From Haematospirillum sp. H4485 (GTDB taxonomy: Bacteria > Pseudomonadota > Alphaproteobacteria > Rhodospirillales > Rhodospirillaceae), in the NCBI RefSeq assembly GCF_012102745.1, contig NZ_JAAVSY010000001.1, positions 434,001 through 498,000 on the forward strand: a DNA stretch of 64,000 nt, written 5' to 3'. Below, in pieces: positions 10,434 to 19,632 of this stretch (its first letter is position 1; the number at the start of each line of letters is the position of its first letter). The notes under the pieces are model-generated. The model saw only the letters and a program-made list of their open reading frames with translations. It was not told where the DNA came from and searched no databases. Both the position numbers and the translations under genes were made by a program.

Positions 10434-12236
10434 TTGAGGGGACGTGCCGTCAATTATGAAACCATAACCAGTCTGGTTTCCATGTTCTTCGAACAGGCCG
10501 CATTCTTTGGTACCGCCCCCTTTCTATGGAGGGTGGTAAATGGATCTTACTGCCCGATAAGCTGGGAAGATGCAGCCATAACGGTGCGGTCCTTGGCCCA
10601 TGGACTGACCGAAATTGGAATTAAAACCGGTGACCGTGTCGTCCTGGTCTCGGAAAACCGGCCGGAATGGTGCCTTGGCGATCTAGCTATCATGGCTGCT
10701 GGCGCTATTTCCGTTCCGGCCTACACAACAAATACACCCAATGATCACAGACACGTGCTGACTGATTCAGGTGCCCGCGCCGTTATTGTTTCCAGCGGTC
10801 GGCTGATGCGGCCTCTGTTGCACGCAGCGGCCCATATCGCACACCCGCCGCATGTTATCCTGATCAACGCGGGGGACCTGAAGCAAAATCCGGGGGTCTC
10901 GCTGTTCTTCTGGGACGACCTGATTGCAAGGGGAGCCAAGAAACAGCACCTTCCCTTGCCTACCCCACCACAACGTACAGACACCGCCTGCATCATTTAT
11001 ACATCGGGGACCGGTGGGGCACCCAAGGGGGTTATGCTGTCCCATGCCTCCATTCTTGCCAATTGCCGTGGCGCCCATGATGTTCTGGTCAAGCTGGGAT
11101 TGGGGCAGGAACGATTCCTGTCCTTCCTTCCACTCAGCCATGCCTATGAGCACAGCGCAGGTCAATTCTTTCCGGTTTCAATCGGAGCGCAAATCTATTA
11201 CGCAGAAAGCATTGATGCGCTTGGTCGCAATATGGCTGCAGCCAAGCCAACCCTTATGGCCGCCGTGCCGCGCATTTATGAAGTGATGCGGACAAAAATG
11301 CTGCGGTCCGCGGAAAAAAGTTCAGGACTCAAGGCTTGGCTGTTTCACAAGACCCTTAGCCTTGGCACAAAGCGATATTGTCATAAAAAACGACTTGGAC
11401 CCTTGGAATTCCTGATAAATGCAGTCTGTACACATCTTGTACGGCGGAAAGTCGCAACAGGCTTCGGCGGGCACCTGAAGGCCTTTGTATCAGGCGGCGC
11501 TCCTCTCAACCCTGATGTTGGATACTTCTTCACAGCCTTGGGGATCCGCATTCTTCAAGGATATGGCCAAACCGAGGCAGGCCCCCTGATTTCAGTCAAT
11601 ACGCCGGACAATCCAAAAATGGAAAGCGTTGGCCCTGCCCTGAATGGCGTTGAAGCAAAGATCGCAAAGGATGGGGAGATTTGCGTCAGGGGCGAAATGG
11701 TCATGCAGGGGTACTGGAACAACCCGGAAGCAACGGCTGCGGTTATTGACCCTGATGGATGGCTTCATACAGGTGATATCGGGCATATCGACCCGGAAGG
11801 GCACATCTTCATCACAGACAGAAAAAAGGATATCATTGTCAATTCCGGCGGGGACAACATATCTCCGCAAAGGATAGAAGGTTTCCTGACATTGGAGCCT
11901 GAAATTGCACAGGCCATGGTTTACGGGGACAAACGTCCGCATCTGGTTGCCCTTGTCGTTCCAAGTGAAGAGCTGATCAGTGCTATTGCAGCAGAAAAGG
12001 GCGTGCCTCCCGATCTGACTGCACTAACCAAGGAACCGGAAGTACTGCGACGTATCAGCGCCGCCCTTGAAAGGGTCAACAAGGAACTCTCCACCATAGA
12101 GACCGTGCGCCGCTTTGTGATTGCCCCCGAAGCCTTCACCATCGACAATGCCATGCTGACACCCACCCTGAAAATAAGACGCCATGTTATCCTTGAGCGA
12201 TGGAGAGCGACTCTGGATCAGCTCTATCGATCGTAA
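10434..12236 (+). CDS. AMP-forming long-chain acyl-CoA synthetase
   Basis: Activates a carboxylic acid to its CoA thioester via acyl-AMP. About 600 residues. The P-loop is YTSGTGGAPKG near residue 190, the A5 motif GYGQTEAG near 378, then GWLHTGDIG and DRKKDIIVNSGGDNISP. A TTG at 10434 is chosen because AGGAG lies 7 nt upstream; an ATG at 10359 in the same frame has no ribosome site. The N-terminus NYETITSLVSMFFEQAA resembles bacterial long-chain ligases. It sits 260 bp upstream of the indolepyruvate oxidoreductase on the same strand, so the acid might be an aryl acid rather than a fatty acid; this is inference. Confidence 0.88.
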   Translation: MRGRAVNYETITSLVSMFFEQAAFFGTAPFLWRVVNGSYCPISWEDAAITVRSLAHGLTEIGIKTGDRVVLVSENRPEWCLGDLAIMAAGAISVPAYTTNTPNDHRHVLTDSGARAVIVSSGRLMRPLLHAAAHIAHPPHVILINAGDLKQNPGVSLFFWDDLIARGAKKQHLPLPTPPQRTDTACIIYTSGTGGAPKGVMLSHASILANCRGAHDVLVKLGLGQERFLSFLPLSHAYEHSAGQFFPVSIGAQIYYAESIDALGRNMAAAKPTLMAAVPRIYEVMRTKMLRSAEKSSGLKAWLFHKTLSLGTKRYCHKKRLGPLEFLINAVCTHLVRRKVATGFGGHLKAFVSGGAPLNPDVGYFFTALGIRILQGYGQTEAGPLISVNTPDNPKMESVGPALNGVEAKIAKDGEICVRGEMVMQGYWNNPEATAAVIDPDGWLHTGDIGHIDPEGHIFITDRKKDIIVNSGGDNISPQRIEGFLTLEPEIAQAMVYGDKRPHLVALVVPSEELISAIAAEKGVPPDLTALTKEPEVLRRISAALERVNKELSTIETVRRFVIAPEAFTIDNAMLTPTLKIRRHVILERWRATLDQLYRS

Positions 12237-12455
12237 CAGATAATTCTTGCCCGCCTGCAATACTTGGGCGCAAGCAAAACAATCTTTGTTCTTCTATGGA
12301 CCAGAAGAAAACATAAAGATGCGCCGAATTCGTTGACCTCATCAAATCAGATTCCATAATCAGGTCAGCATGACAGTCCTATTGTATTTTCTCCTGCTCC
12401 CCCTATCCTTTTGCCGGGAACCATATACCGCAAGATCAAAACAACTGCGGAAAAA

Positions 12456-12483
12456 GAACGGCCTGAAAAAAGAAAGGCCGTTC
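12456..12483 (+). promoter_or_regulatory. stem-loop abutting the ribosome site of the indolepyruvate oxidoreductase gene
   Basis: GAACGGCCT and AGGCCGTTC form a perfect 9-bp inverted repeat with a 10-nt A-rich loop. It ends immediately before CAGGGAGG, the ribosome site. There is no T-tract, so it does not read as a simple terminator. It may affect mRNA stability or translation. The rest of 12237-12455 shows no gene. Confidence 0.5.
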
Positions 12484-12496
12484 CAGGGAGGAAAAC

Positions 12497-15400
12497 ATGG
12501 GGATTGATCATCGCGTCACTCTTGAAGACAAGTATGCTGCATCATCCGGACGAATCTATCTGTCGGGGATTCAGGCCTTGGCCCGCATACCCATGACACG
12601 GCGCATTCTGGATCTCGGGAATGGACTTGATACAGCCGGCTTTATATCGGGATATCGAGGATCACCGGTCGGCACTCTTGATACAACACTACTTGCAGCC
12701 CGGAAGCACCTTGAGAAACACCACATCGTGTTCCAGCCGGGGCTTAACGAAGATCTTGCGGCAACAGCCGTGTGGGGAAGCCAGCAAGGAGCCATGTTCC
12801 CGGGACAACGGTATGATGGTGTCTGTGGATACTGGTATGGCAAAGGCCCAGGCGTTGACCGATCCGGCGACGTCTTCCGTCACGCAAACATGGCAGGAAC
12901 AAGTCGACATGGCGGGGTTGTGCTGTTCTCCGGTGACGATCATGCAGCCAAATCATCCACCGTCCCCAGCCAGACCGATTATACCTATATGGATCTGCAA
13001 ATACCGGTTCTATATCCATCCAATGTTCAGGATATCCTGGACTATGGGGTTATGGCTATTCAGATGAGTCGCTATTCTGGATGTTGGGTTGCCCTGAAAT
13101 GCGTCAGCGAGGTTCTGGATAGCTCATCAACGGTTGAAGTTAATCTTGGGCGCTATGCTTTTTCAGATCCTGAACAGGGAAACATGCCCGAGGACGGTCT
13201 TCACATCCGCGTACCAGACTCACCACTGGAACAAGAGTACCGCCTCATAAACTACAAGATTCCAGCAGCCGTGGCCTTTGCCCGCTACAATCGAATAAAT
13301 TTTGTTTCCTTTGCCTCCACTGCAGCACGTATTGGCATTATTGCGGTAGGAAAAAGCTGGCTGGATACCCTGCAAGCTCTTGATGACATGGGCATCAAGG
13401 AGAATGAAGCCCATAGCCTTGGGCTGAGGCTCTTCAAGGTTGGCATGCCGTGGCCTCTGGAACCGAATGGCATCCTCTCTTTTGCAAGAGGGCTGGAACA
13501 TCTTGTTGTTATTGAGGAAAAGCGTCCTGTTATCGAAACACAGATCAAGGAGCTGCTGTACAATCAGCTGCGGCATAACGCCCCAAGAATAACTGGCAAA
13601 TATAGCCTTGCCGGAGAGCCCGCTTTTCAAGCCACAGGAGAACTGGGACCAGATCAGATTGCCCTTGTCCTCGGCCCTATTCTTTCCAGCATAAACCCTC
13701 TTGCCTCGATCAAGGAACGCTTGCTCTTCCTTGAACGTGCCAAACAAAAAGAACCCATAACGGTTAAAAGAATTCCTCACTTCTGTGCCGGCTGCCCACA
13801 CAACACGTCAACAAAGGTACCCGAAGGATCGCGGGCAATCGGTGGCATTGGCTGCCATTACATGGTGACATGGATGGATCGGTCAACCAGCACATTTACC
13901 CAGATGGGAGGAGAGGGCGTTCCCTGGGTTGGGCAAGCCCCCTTTACTGAAGAGAAACATGTGTTCGCCAACCTGGGGGATGGTACCTATCTTCATTCAG
14001 GCATCCTGGCCATACGTCAGGCAATCGCAGCCAATGTTAATATAACCTACCGCATCCTGTTCAATGATGCCGTTGCCATGACGGGCGGGCAACGCTTCGA
14101 TGGCCCACTGACTGTTCAGTCCCTGGCAGCACAGGTTGCAGCCGAAGGCGTCAAACGGATTGCCATCGTTTCCGATGCACCCGAAGTATTCCGAAAGGTT
14201 ATGCCATCCCTACCGCCGTACACAACACTTCACCACCGCGACACACTGGATGAACTACAACGCCAGCTGCGCCAATCACCAAGCGTCAGCGTCCTGATTT
14301 ATGAACAAACATGTGCTGCCGAGAAACGCCGTCGTCGTAAAAGAGGCAAAATGCCTGACCCTGACAAACGGGTCTTTATTCATGACCTTGTCTGTGAGGG
14401 ATGCGGAGACTGTGGCTCACAGTCCAATTGCGTTGCCATCGAACCTCTGGAAACAGAGTTCGGGCGCAAAAGAAAGATCGATCAGTCTTCCTGCAACAAA
14501 GACTTCTCGTGCATCAAAGGCTTTTGTCCCTCGTTCATTACAGTCACAGGCGGGAAACTACGGCAACGCCAAGGAAGTGCATATCTCTCGCACCTTGAAT
14601 GCCCTCCCGAACCCACAATTCCCACTATTGAGCTCGGCTCCTATGACGTTGTTATCACAGGGATTGGTGGAACAGGGGTCATTACCATATCGGCGTTACT
14701 TGGCATGGCCGCCCACCTGGAAGGCAAAACAGCCTCGGTTCTTGATCAGGTTGGACTCGCCCAAAAGAATGGAGCTGTTATCAGCTACCTGCGCATTGCT
14801 CAATCGCCTGATCACGTACACGCTACGCGTATCTCGCCGGGCAAAGCACATCTTGTGCTGGGGTGCGACGGCCTGACAGCAGCAGGTCATGACGCAATTC
14901 TAAGAATGAGTTTCGGGCACACCTCAGCTGTCATCAATACAGAGGAAACCATGACAGCGGAGTTTACGCGTAACCCCGATGCTGTTTTCCCCGGAACAGA
15001 CATTATTCAAACGATTGAACGCACTGTCGGCAGAGAGCGCGCCTCCTTTGTCAAGGCATCAGAGCTGGCCACAACCCTGATGGGGGACAGCTTGGCAACC
15101 AACTTGTTCCTGATTGGCTATGCTTGGCAGAAGGGCCTTATTCCCCTTTCCTGGGAATCGATCATGAGAGCAATAGAACTCAATGGTATCAGGCCCGAAT
15201 TCAATCGTATGGCATTTATGTGGGGGCGTCATACCGCCATAGCACCAGAAAAGGTTGCCAGCATAGCCTCTCCGTATAAGGCACCAGCGCACCATAGCCT
15301 GTCAGAAAAACTGGATGATATTATATCCAGACGTTCTGTATTTCTGGAAAGCTGGCAGGATCGTCATTGGGCCAATCGTTATGAAACCAGCATCAAAGAA

Positions 15401-15964
15401 CTGCGCAAGGCTGAAGAAAAGCTGAGAAACAACAGTACGGCCCTGACTGCTGCAGCGGCACGCTCCTTATTCAAGCTGATGTCCTACAAGGACGAATACG
15501 AAGTTGCCCGCCTGTATACCGACAGCAGCTTCATGTCTAACCTGAAAGCTCAATTTGAAGGGAAACTGAAGCTGACATTCTATCTTGCACCTCCCCTTCT
15601 TGCACGCCGCAATCGTGAAACCGGTCATCTTGAAAAATCAGCCTTCGGAGGCTGGATTTTGCCCTTCATGAGAGTTCTGGCCCGGATGCGAATAATAAGG
15701 GGAAGCTGCATAGACCCCTTTGGCTATACACCTGAAAGAAAGATGCAACGACAACTGATCACCGATTTCCAAACCTTGCTTTCAGAAATAGCTTCCAACC
15801 TGAGCACCGAAAACTTGGATACCGCTGTCAAGTTGGCTTCACTACCGCTTACCATGCGGGGATACGGCCACATACTGGAAGATAACGTACGCAAGGCACG
15901 CCGGCAGCAGGAACACCTTCTGTCCGAGTTCCGGGCGAAGCGACACGCCATGGAAGCCGCTTAA
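12497..15964 (+). CDS. indolepyruvate:ferredoxin oxidoreductase, fused alpha-beta subunits
   Basis: Oxidatively decarboxylates aryl 2-oxo acids (from Trp, Phe, Tyr transamination) to aryl-acetyl-CoA, passing electrons to ferredoxin. At 1155 residues it is the fused aerobic form. The N-terminal pyrimidine/alpha domain has GYRGSPVGTLD and SGDDHAAKSST. The TPP-binding part has CAGCPHNTS near residue 430 and NLGDGTYLHSG. A cysteine-rich segment, CEGCGDC then CNKDFSCIKGFCPSF (residues 633-680), probably binds an Fe-S cluster. The gamma domain has GIGGTGV near 722 and LDQVGLAQKNGAV. The ATG follows AGGGAGG. It is paired with an acyl-CoA ligase upstream, consistent with amino acid catabolism. Confidence 0.93.
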   Translation: MGIDHRVTLEDKYAASSGRIYLSGIQALARIPMTRRILDLGNGLDTAGFISGYRGSPVGTLDTTLLAARKHLEKHHIVFQPGLNEDLAATAVWGSQQGAMFPGQRYDGVCGYWYGKGPGVDRSGDVFRHANMAGTSRHGGVVLFSGDDHAAKSSTVPSQTDYTYMDLQIPVLYPSNVQDILDYGVMAIQMSRYSGCWVALKCVSEVLDSSSTVEVNLGRYAFSDPEQGNMPEDGLHIRVPDSPLEQEYRLINYKIPAAVAFARYNRINFVSFASTAARIGIIAVGKSWLDTLQALDDMGIKENEAHSLGLRLFKVGMPWPLEPNGILSFARGLEHLVVIEEKRPVIETQIKELLYNQLRHNAPRITGKYSLAGEPAFQATGELGPDQIALVLGPILSSINPLASIKERLLFLERAKQKEPITVKRIPHFCAGCPHNTSTKVPEGSRAIGGIGCHYMVTWMDRSTSTFTQMGGEGVPWVGQAPFTEEKHVFANLGDGTYLHSGILAIRQAIAANVNITYRILFNDAVAMTGGQRFDGPLTVQSLAAQVAAEGVKRIAIVSDAPEVFRKVMPSLPPYTTLHHRDTLDELQRQLRQSPSVSVLIYEQTCAAEKRRRRKRGKMPDPDKRVFIHDLVCEGCGDCGSQSNCVAIEPLETEFGRKRKIDQSSCNKDFSCIKGFCPSFITVTGGKLRQRQGSAYLSHLECPPEPTIPTIELGSYDVVITGIGGTGVITISALLGMAAHLEGKTASVLDQVGLAQKNGAVISYLRIAQSPDHVHATRISPGKAHLVLGCDGLTAAGHDAILRMSFGHTSAVINTEETMTAEFTRNPDAVFPGTDIIQTIERTVGRERASFVKASELATTLMGDSLATNLFLIGYAWQKGLIPLSWESIMRAIELNGIRPEFNRMAFMWGRHTAIAPEKVASIASPYKAPAHHSLSEKLDDIISRRSVFLESWQDRHWANRYETSIKELRKAEEKLRNNSTALTAAAARSLFKLMSYKDEYEVARLYTDSSFMSNLKAQFEGKLKLTFYLAPPLLARRNRETGHLEKSAFGGWILPFMRVLARMRIIRGSCIDPFGYTPERKMQRQLITDFQTLLSEIASNLSTENLDTAVKLASLPLTMRGYGHILEDNVRKARRQQEHLLSEFRAKRHAMEAA

Positions 15965-15975
15965 AAAAGTCTCTC

Positions 15976-16013
15976 TTCCCTGAAGAAAGCTATAGGAGCC
16001 TTTCTTCAGGGAA
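15976..16013. terminator. long hairpin between the indolepyruvate oxidoreductase and gapR genes
   Basis: A perfect 14-bp stem, TTCCCTGAAGAAAG paired with CTTTCTTCAGGGAA, with a 10-nt loop. On the minus strand a T6 run follows a few bases later. It probably ends the convergent gapR transcript and may block read-through of the plus-strand gene. Confidence 0.65.
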
Positions 16014-16038
16014 GGATACGTTCCCTTATATACTTTGC

Positions 16039-16281
16039 TCAGACCCCGACAGCCATACGATAGAGTGTCAGCAACTGCTCTTCTTCTTCCAACTCATGGG
16101 GCTGCTTTTTACGCAAGCTGATAACCTTTCGTATGATCTTCACATCGTATCCCATTGATTTTGCCTCTCCATAAATGTCCTTTATGTCAGAGGCAATATT
16201 GGTTTTTTCTTCTTCCAGCCGCTCAATGCGCTCAACGATTGAACGCAGCTGCTCGGCTGCAGAATTGTCCATACTTTCCAT
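16039..16281 (-). CDS. gapR: GapR nucleoid-associated protein (DUF2312)
   Basis: An 80-residue alphaproteobacterial protein. In Caulobacter, GapR binds overtwisted DNA ahead of polymerases and supports topoisomerases. The signature is complete: LRSIVERIERLEEEKTNIA, then DIKDIYGEAKSMGYDVKIIRKVI, then a short C-terminal helix ending LLTLYRMA. The start at 16281 (MESMDNSAAEQL) has GAGGT 11 nt upstream; ATG at 16272 is the alternative, and the longer in-frame extension is Cys-rich and unlike the family. Monocistronic. Confidence 0.9.
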   Translation of the reverse strand: MESMDNSAAEQLRSIVERIERLEEEKTNIASDIKDIYGEAKSMGYDVKIIRKVISLRKKQPHELEEEEQLLTLYRMAVGV

Positions 16282-16421
16282 ATGCAGATGTACCTCAAAT
16301 TTGCACGGGCAGCAGAGGCAGGAAAAGCCCCTGGCCCCGGGCTTGGCCACGGGTTTCACAGTTTCTCTGTCTTACTCCGAACTATCCGGGTTTGGTCAAG
16401 AGAAAGGACACCCGTGCAGCA

Positions 16422-17240
16422 TTAATAATGACAAACCCTATGCACATCAGGGTGACCGACCAATGGCCCCAGAACCTCAACGAGGCGGCAAGCCCATACA
16501 TGCGCCTTATTCTTGGTATCAATTTCATCCTGTCGGACTTCGATGCCCGCATGCGGTAAACCGGCAGAGGCTGCGTGGCGATCAACAGTAAAGGCAATAT
16601 CACGCCCGCTGTAAGGTTGATTGTCTCCGATGCAAAAGCCACCTTGTAATGCGCGCAGCCTATCCATCAGTGGAACCGCAAGCCGGGGGTCACGATTCCA
16701 CAAAAGCCCCACCTGCCAAGGACGGGGAGGATGCTTGATCGACAGCAGCTGCGGTGTAAAGGAATGAATGGCAAGCAGGGCCGGTGGTACACTAGGACAA
16801 CGGCGCCACATGTGTGCCAGCGTGTCAGCCACAGCCTGATGATAGGGATTGAAGATATCCGTTGTACGGATTTCCTGCCCTGCCTCGGATAAATCGCAGT
16901 TTCCGGGAACAACGGTTCCGTCAGAGGACACAGGAATGGAATCCGGGTCTCCGGGCAACCTGTTACAATCAATGACCAAGCGCGAATAACCACACAAGAC
17001 AGCGGGCGCATTCAAAAGAAGGGATAGGGACATGGTCAGATCAGCAGACCCAATATCCCAGGCGATATGTCTTTGCTGATCGGCAACAGACAATCCAAGC
17101 CCACCAAGACAGCGTGGAATGCGGTTGCTGGCGTGATCTGCCACGAACAACACAGGAGCTCGCCCATCCGGATTAAAAATCTCGAAAGGAGCAGGTTCAT
17201 CGGCATCAAGCAGCGAGGCGGTATCAAGAAACGTAACCAT
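16422..17240 (-). CDS. N-formylglutamate amidohydrolase family protein
   Basis: Zinc hydrolase of 272 residues related to HutG-type N-formylglutamate deformylase. ADHASNRIPRCLGGLGL near residue 35 and AWDIGSADLTMSLS are family motifs, with HSFTPQL in the middle and PYSGRD plus AGIEVRQDEI near the end. No other histidine-degradation genes are nearby, so the physiological substrate is uncertain. It stands alone between gapR (same strand, 140 bp away) and the divergent pyruvate kinase. Confidence 0.85.
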   Translation of the reverse strand: MVTFLDTASLLDADEPAPFEIFNPDGRAPVLFVADHASNRIPRCLGGLGLSVADQQRHIAWDIGSADLTMSLSLLLNAPAVLCGYSRLVIDCNRLPGDPDSIPVSSDGTVVPGNCDLSEAGQEIRTTDIFNPYHQAVADTLAHMWRRCPSVPPALLAIHSFTPQLLSIKHPPRPWQVGLLWNRDPRLAVPLMDRLRALQGGFCIGDNQPYSGRDIAFTVDRHAASAGLPHAGIEVRQDEIDTKNKAHVWACRLVEVLGPLVGHPDVHRVCHY

Positions 17241-17379
17241 ATCCCGTGTACCAAAACATAAAGTTACAGGAACAACCTGAAGAAAAACTCCTTGGCATCA
17301 TCACACTCTCCGGCAGAAAATCACAGGTCGCTTTTGCGTCTGTGTCCTGCTAAAAACATGACCTCATAAAAGAATTCAG

Positions 17380-18861
17380 ATGATCACCCGGGACTTCATC
17401 AATCCTGCATCACCCTATGAAAAGAACAGTAACTCCATGAGACGCGAACGCCACGCCAAAATCATTGCCACCCTCGGCCCTTCGTCCTCAACGGCCGAAC
17501 AAATTGAAATGCTGGCACGCACAGGTGCCGATGTTTTCCGGCTGAATTTCAGCCATGGATCACACGAGGATCACCGGACCCGTTACAATATGATCCGTGC
17601 CGCCGAAGAGAAAACCGGAAGGCCGATCTCCATTATCATGGACCTGCAAGGCCCGAAACTACGGGTCGGAACCTTTGCCCAAGGGAAGGTTACTCTTGAA
17701 AATGGCCAGAATTTTTGTCTGGACATGGATAAAAACCCTGGTGACAAGACCCGTGTCTGCCTGCCACACCCGGAAATTTTCGCGGTACTGAAGGTCGGCA
17801 CCGAGCTCCTGATGGATGATGGCAAGATCAGGGTACGGGTTATAGCGCGCGGTGAGAATCACGCTATGACAACTGTTGTTGTCGGCGGCACTCTCTCCAA
17901 TAACAAAGGCCTGAATGTTCCCGGTGAAGTCCTCCCTATTTCTGCATTGACCGAAAAAGACAGGAAAGACCTGATGTTCGGCCTTTCTCTTGGTGTGGAC
18001 TGGGTCGCCCTGTCGTTTGTGCAGCGGGCAGAGGATGTTGCGGAGGCACGCGCCCTGACAGGTAATCAGGTTGGTATTATTTCCAAGCTGGAGAAGCCAC
18101 AAGCCATTACCGCCCTACACGATATCGTAAACCTGTCAGATGCCGTTATGGTTGCCCGCGGCGATCTGGGAGTTGAGTGTCCACCGGAAGTGGTTCCCAT
18201 CCTGCAGAAGAAAATTCTGTCTGTCTGCCGCCAACAGGGAAAGCCCGTTGTTGTGGCAACCCAGATGCTGGAAAGCATGATCAATGCCCCCACGCCAACC
18301 CGAGCTGAAGCGTCCGATGTAGCAACAGCTGTCTATGACGGAGCCGATGCTGTCATGCTTTCGGCGGAAACCGCAGCAGGACAATACCCTGCAGAAGCTG
18401 TCTCAATCATGAGCAAAATCATAGCCAGCGTTGAACATGATGAAACATATCGCCAGATTATCAACTCTCATCCCTTGAAACCTGAAAATACCGCCGCTGA
18501 TGCCATTTGTGCCGCAGCAAGCCAAGTTGCATCAACGGTTGAAGCCAAAGCAATTGTCACGTTTACCTCGTCTGGCTCTACAGCCTTCCGGCAAGCTCGT
18601 CAACGGCCCCCCGTACCCATTCTGGGCCTGACTCCTGATGTCCGGGTTGCCCGACGACTGGCTCTGGTTTGGGGCATTCACGCCGTAACCGCTGAAGGCG
18701 TTCGTGATTTCGGGGACATGGTGCAAAAGGCAACCCGGCTTGCTGAACGGGACCAATTGGCACAAGCTGGAGACAAAGCCGTCATCATTGCAGGCGTCCC
18801 GTTCGGTACCCCTGGCAGCACAAATATCCTGCGCATAGCAGAGATTGGCGACAACCTGTAA
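17380..18861 (+). CDS. pyk: pyruvate kinase
   Basis: Converts phosphoenolpyruvate and ADP to pyruvate and ATP. 493 residues from the first ATG, or 474 from ATG 17437 (MRRERHAKIIATLGP), which matches the usual family N-terminus; neither has a convincing ribosome site. Active-site motifs are present: FRLNFSHGSHEDH, MDLQGPKLRVG, KLEKPQA, MVARGDLGVE, and VATQMLESM followed by TRAEASDVA. The C-terminal allosteric domain is intact. Monocistronic, with a strong terminator after it. Confidence 0.95.
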   Translation: MITRDFINPASPYEKNSNSMRRERHAKIIATLGPSSSTAEQIEMLARTGADVFRLNFSHGSHEDHRTRYNMIRAAEEKTGRPISIIMDLQGPKLRVGTFAQGKVTLENGQNFCLDMDKNPGDKTRVCLPHPEIFAVLKVGTELLMDDGKIRVRVIARGENHAMTTVVVGGTLSNNKGLNVPGEVLPISALTEKDRKDLMFGLSLGVDWVALSFVQRAEDVAEARALTGNQVGIISKLEKPQAITALHDIVNLSDAVMVARGDLGVECPPEVVPILQKKILSVCRQQGKPVVVATQMLESMINAPTPTRAEASDVATAVYDGADAVMLSAETAAGQYPAEAVSIMSKIIASVEHDETYRQIINSHPLKPENTAADAICAAASQVASTVEAKAIVTFTSSGSTAFRQARQRPPVPILGLTPDVRVARRLALVWGIHAVTAEGVRDFGDMVQKATRLAERDQLAQAGDKAVIIAGVPFGTPGSTNILRIAEIGDNL

Positions 18862-18878
18862 GCGATAGGCCGCAGCGA

Positions 18879-18917
18879 ACAGGGTAGCCCTGAACAGAGA
18901 AGGGCTACCCTGTTTTG
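18879..18917 (+). terminator. rho-independent terminator of pyk
   Basis: A perfect 13-bp stem, ACAGGGTAGCCCT paired with AGGGCTACCCTGT, with a 9-nt loop followed by TTTT-rich sequence. It lies 18 bp after the pyk stop. Confidence 0.85.
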
Positions 18918-18939
18918 GGGTAGAGTAGACACGGACAAT

Positions 18940-18963
18940 AAAAAAGCCACGCTTTTGCGTGGC
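18940..18963 (-). terminator. rho-independent terminator of rpmJ
   Basis: On the minus strand GCCACGC AAAA GCGTGGC is followed directly by TTTTTT. It lies about 85 bp downstream of the L36 gene. Confidence 0.8.
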
Positions 18964-19046
18964 CCTTCTACGGACACTGGCTGCCAAATCTTACCAAGAG
19001 ATCAAGCAAAACAGGAACCTATAAAAATGTAACACCGTACAAGATA

Positions 19047-19172
19047 TCAGCCTTGACGCACTTTCATGCGCGGATTCTTCTTGTTGATAATGTACACACG
19101 GCCCTTGCGACGAACTACACGGCAGTTCTTGTCACGAGTCTTGGCCGACTTAAGAGAATTCCGGACGCGCAT
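19047..19172 (-). CDS. rpmJ: 50S ribosomal protein L36, zinc-free type
   Basis: A 41-residue basic protein of the large ribosomal subunit. It begins [17 protein letters not shown] and ends [11 protein letters not shown]. Only one cysteine is present, so it lacks the four-ligand zinc ribbon of the 38-residue form and is the C-minus type usual in alphaproteobacteria. GGAG lies close to the ATG and GAGGG about 10 nt upstream. Monocistronic, with its own terminator. Confidence 0.93.
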   Translation of the reverse strand: MRVRNSLKSAKTRDKNCRVVRRKGRVYIINKKNPRMKVRQG

Positions 19173-19632
19173 AACTCCAACACCCTCAAACACTTTCTGG
19201 TCTGGAAAGAGGGCGCACCCTATCTCCTTGACCCACAGATGTCAAGCTTCACTTATCTTGGTACATCAGAAATCAAACCAGCTTCATGGACCTGCAATCA
19301 GCAACATAAGGAAACGGTCAAGGAACAGATCCTGACAGACTGGAGATCAAGTCAATGTAAAACAAACAATAACAAAATACTACACACAGAACCGATATCT
19401 CGACGAGCAAAGATTATATCTTAAGGAGTAAAATATAAAAAAATCATTCTAAAATGGCATTGCAGCGGCGGCATGAAAAAAGCAAACAACAAGCCATCTT
19501 GGCAACAAGGAGAGGCTATGGTCTGATGCTTTATAAATTTATTGATTTATATCATTATGATAGATAGCAACATAAAAAATAATATTCTAAAAATAATATC
19601 TTACACCGTCTTTTTTGGCCACAAGATCAGCC
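19173..19632. other. AT-rich intergenic stretch without a recognisable gene
   Basis: About 460 bp separate rpmJ from the decayed transporter. The last 200 bp are strongly AT-rich and contain AAGGAG and short runs of A and T. Only very short reading frames occur. The rpmJ promoter must lie at its left end. I see no RNA gene or repeat here. Confidence 0.5.

Noticed and set aside
12571-13801. Several antisense reading frames of 80-190 codons inside the indolepyruvate oxidoreductase gene
   Set aside because: They run antisense to a gene with complete family motifs, lack ribosome sites and match no known family; they are by-products of codon usage.
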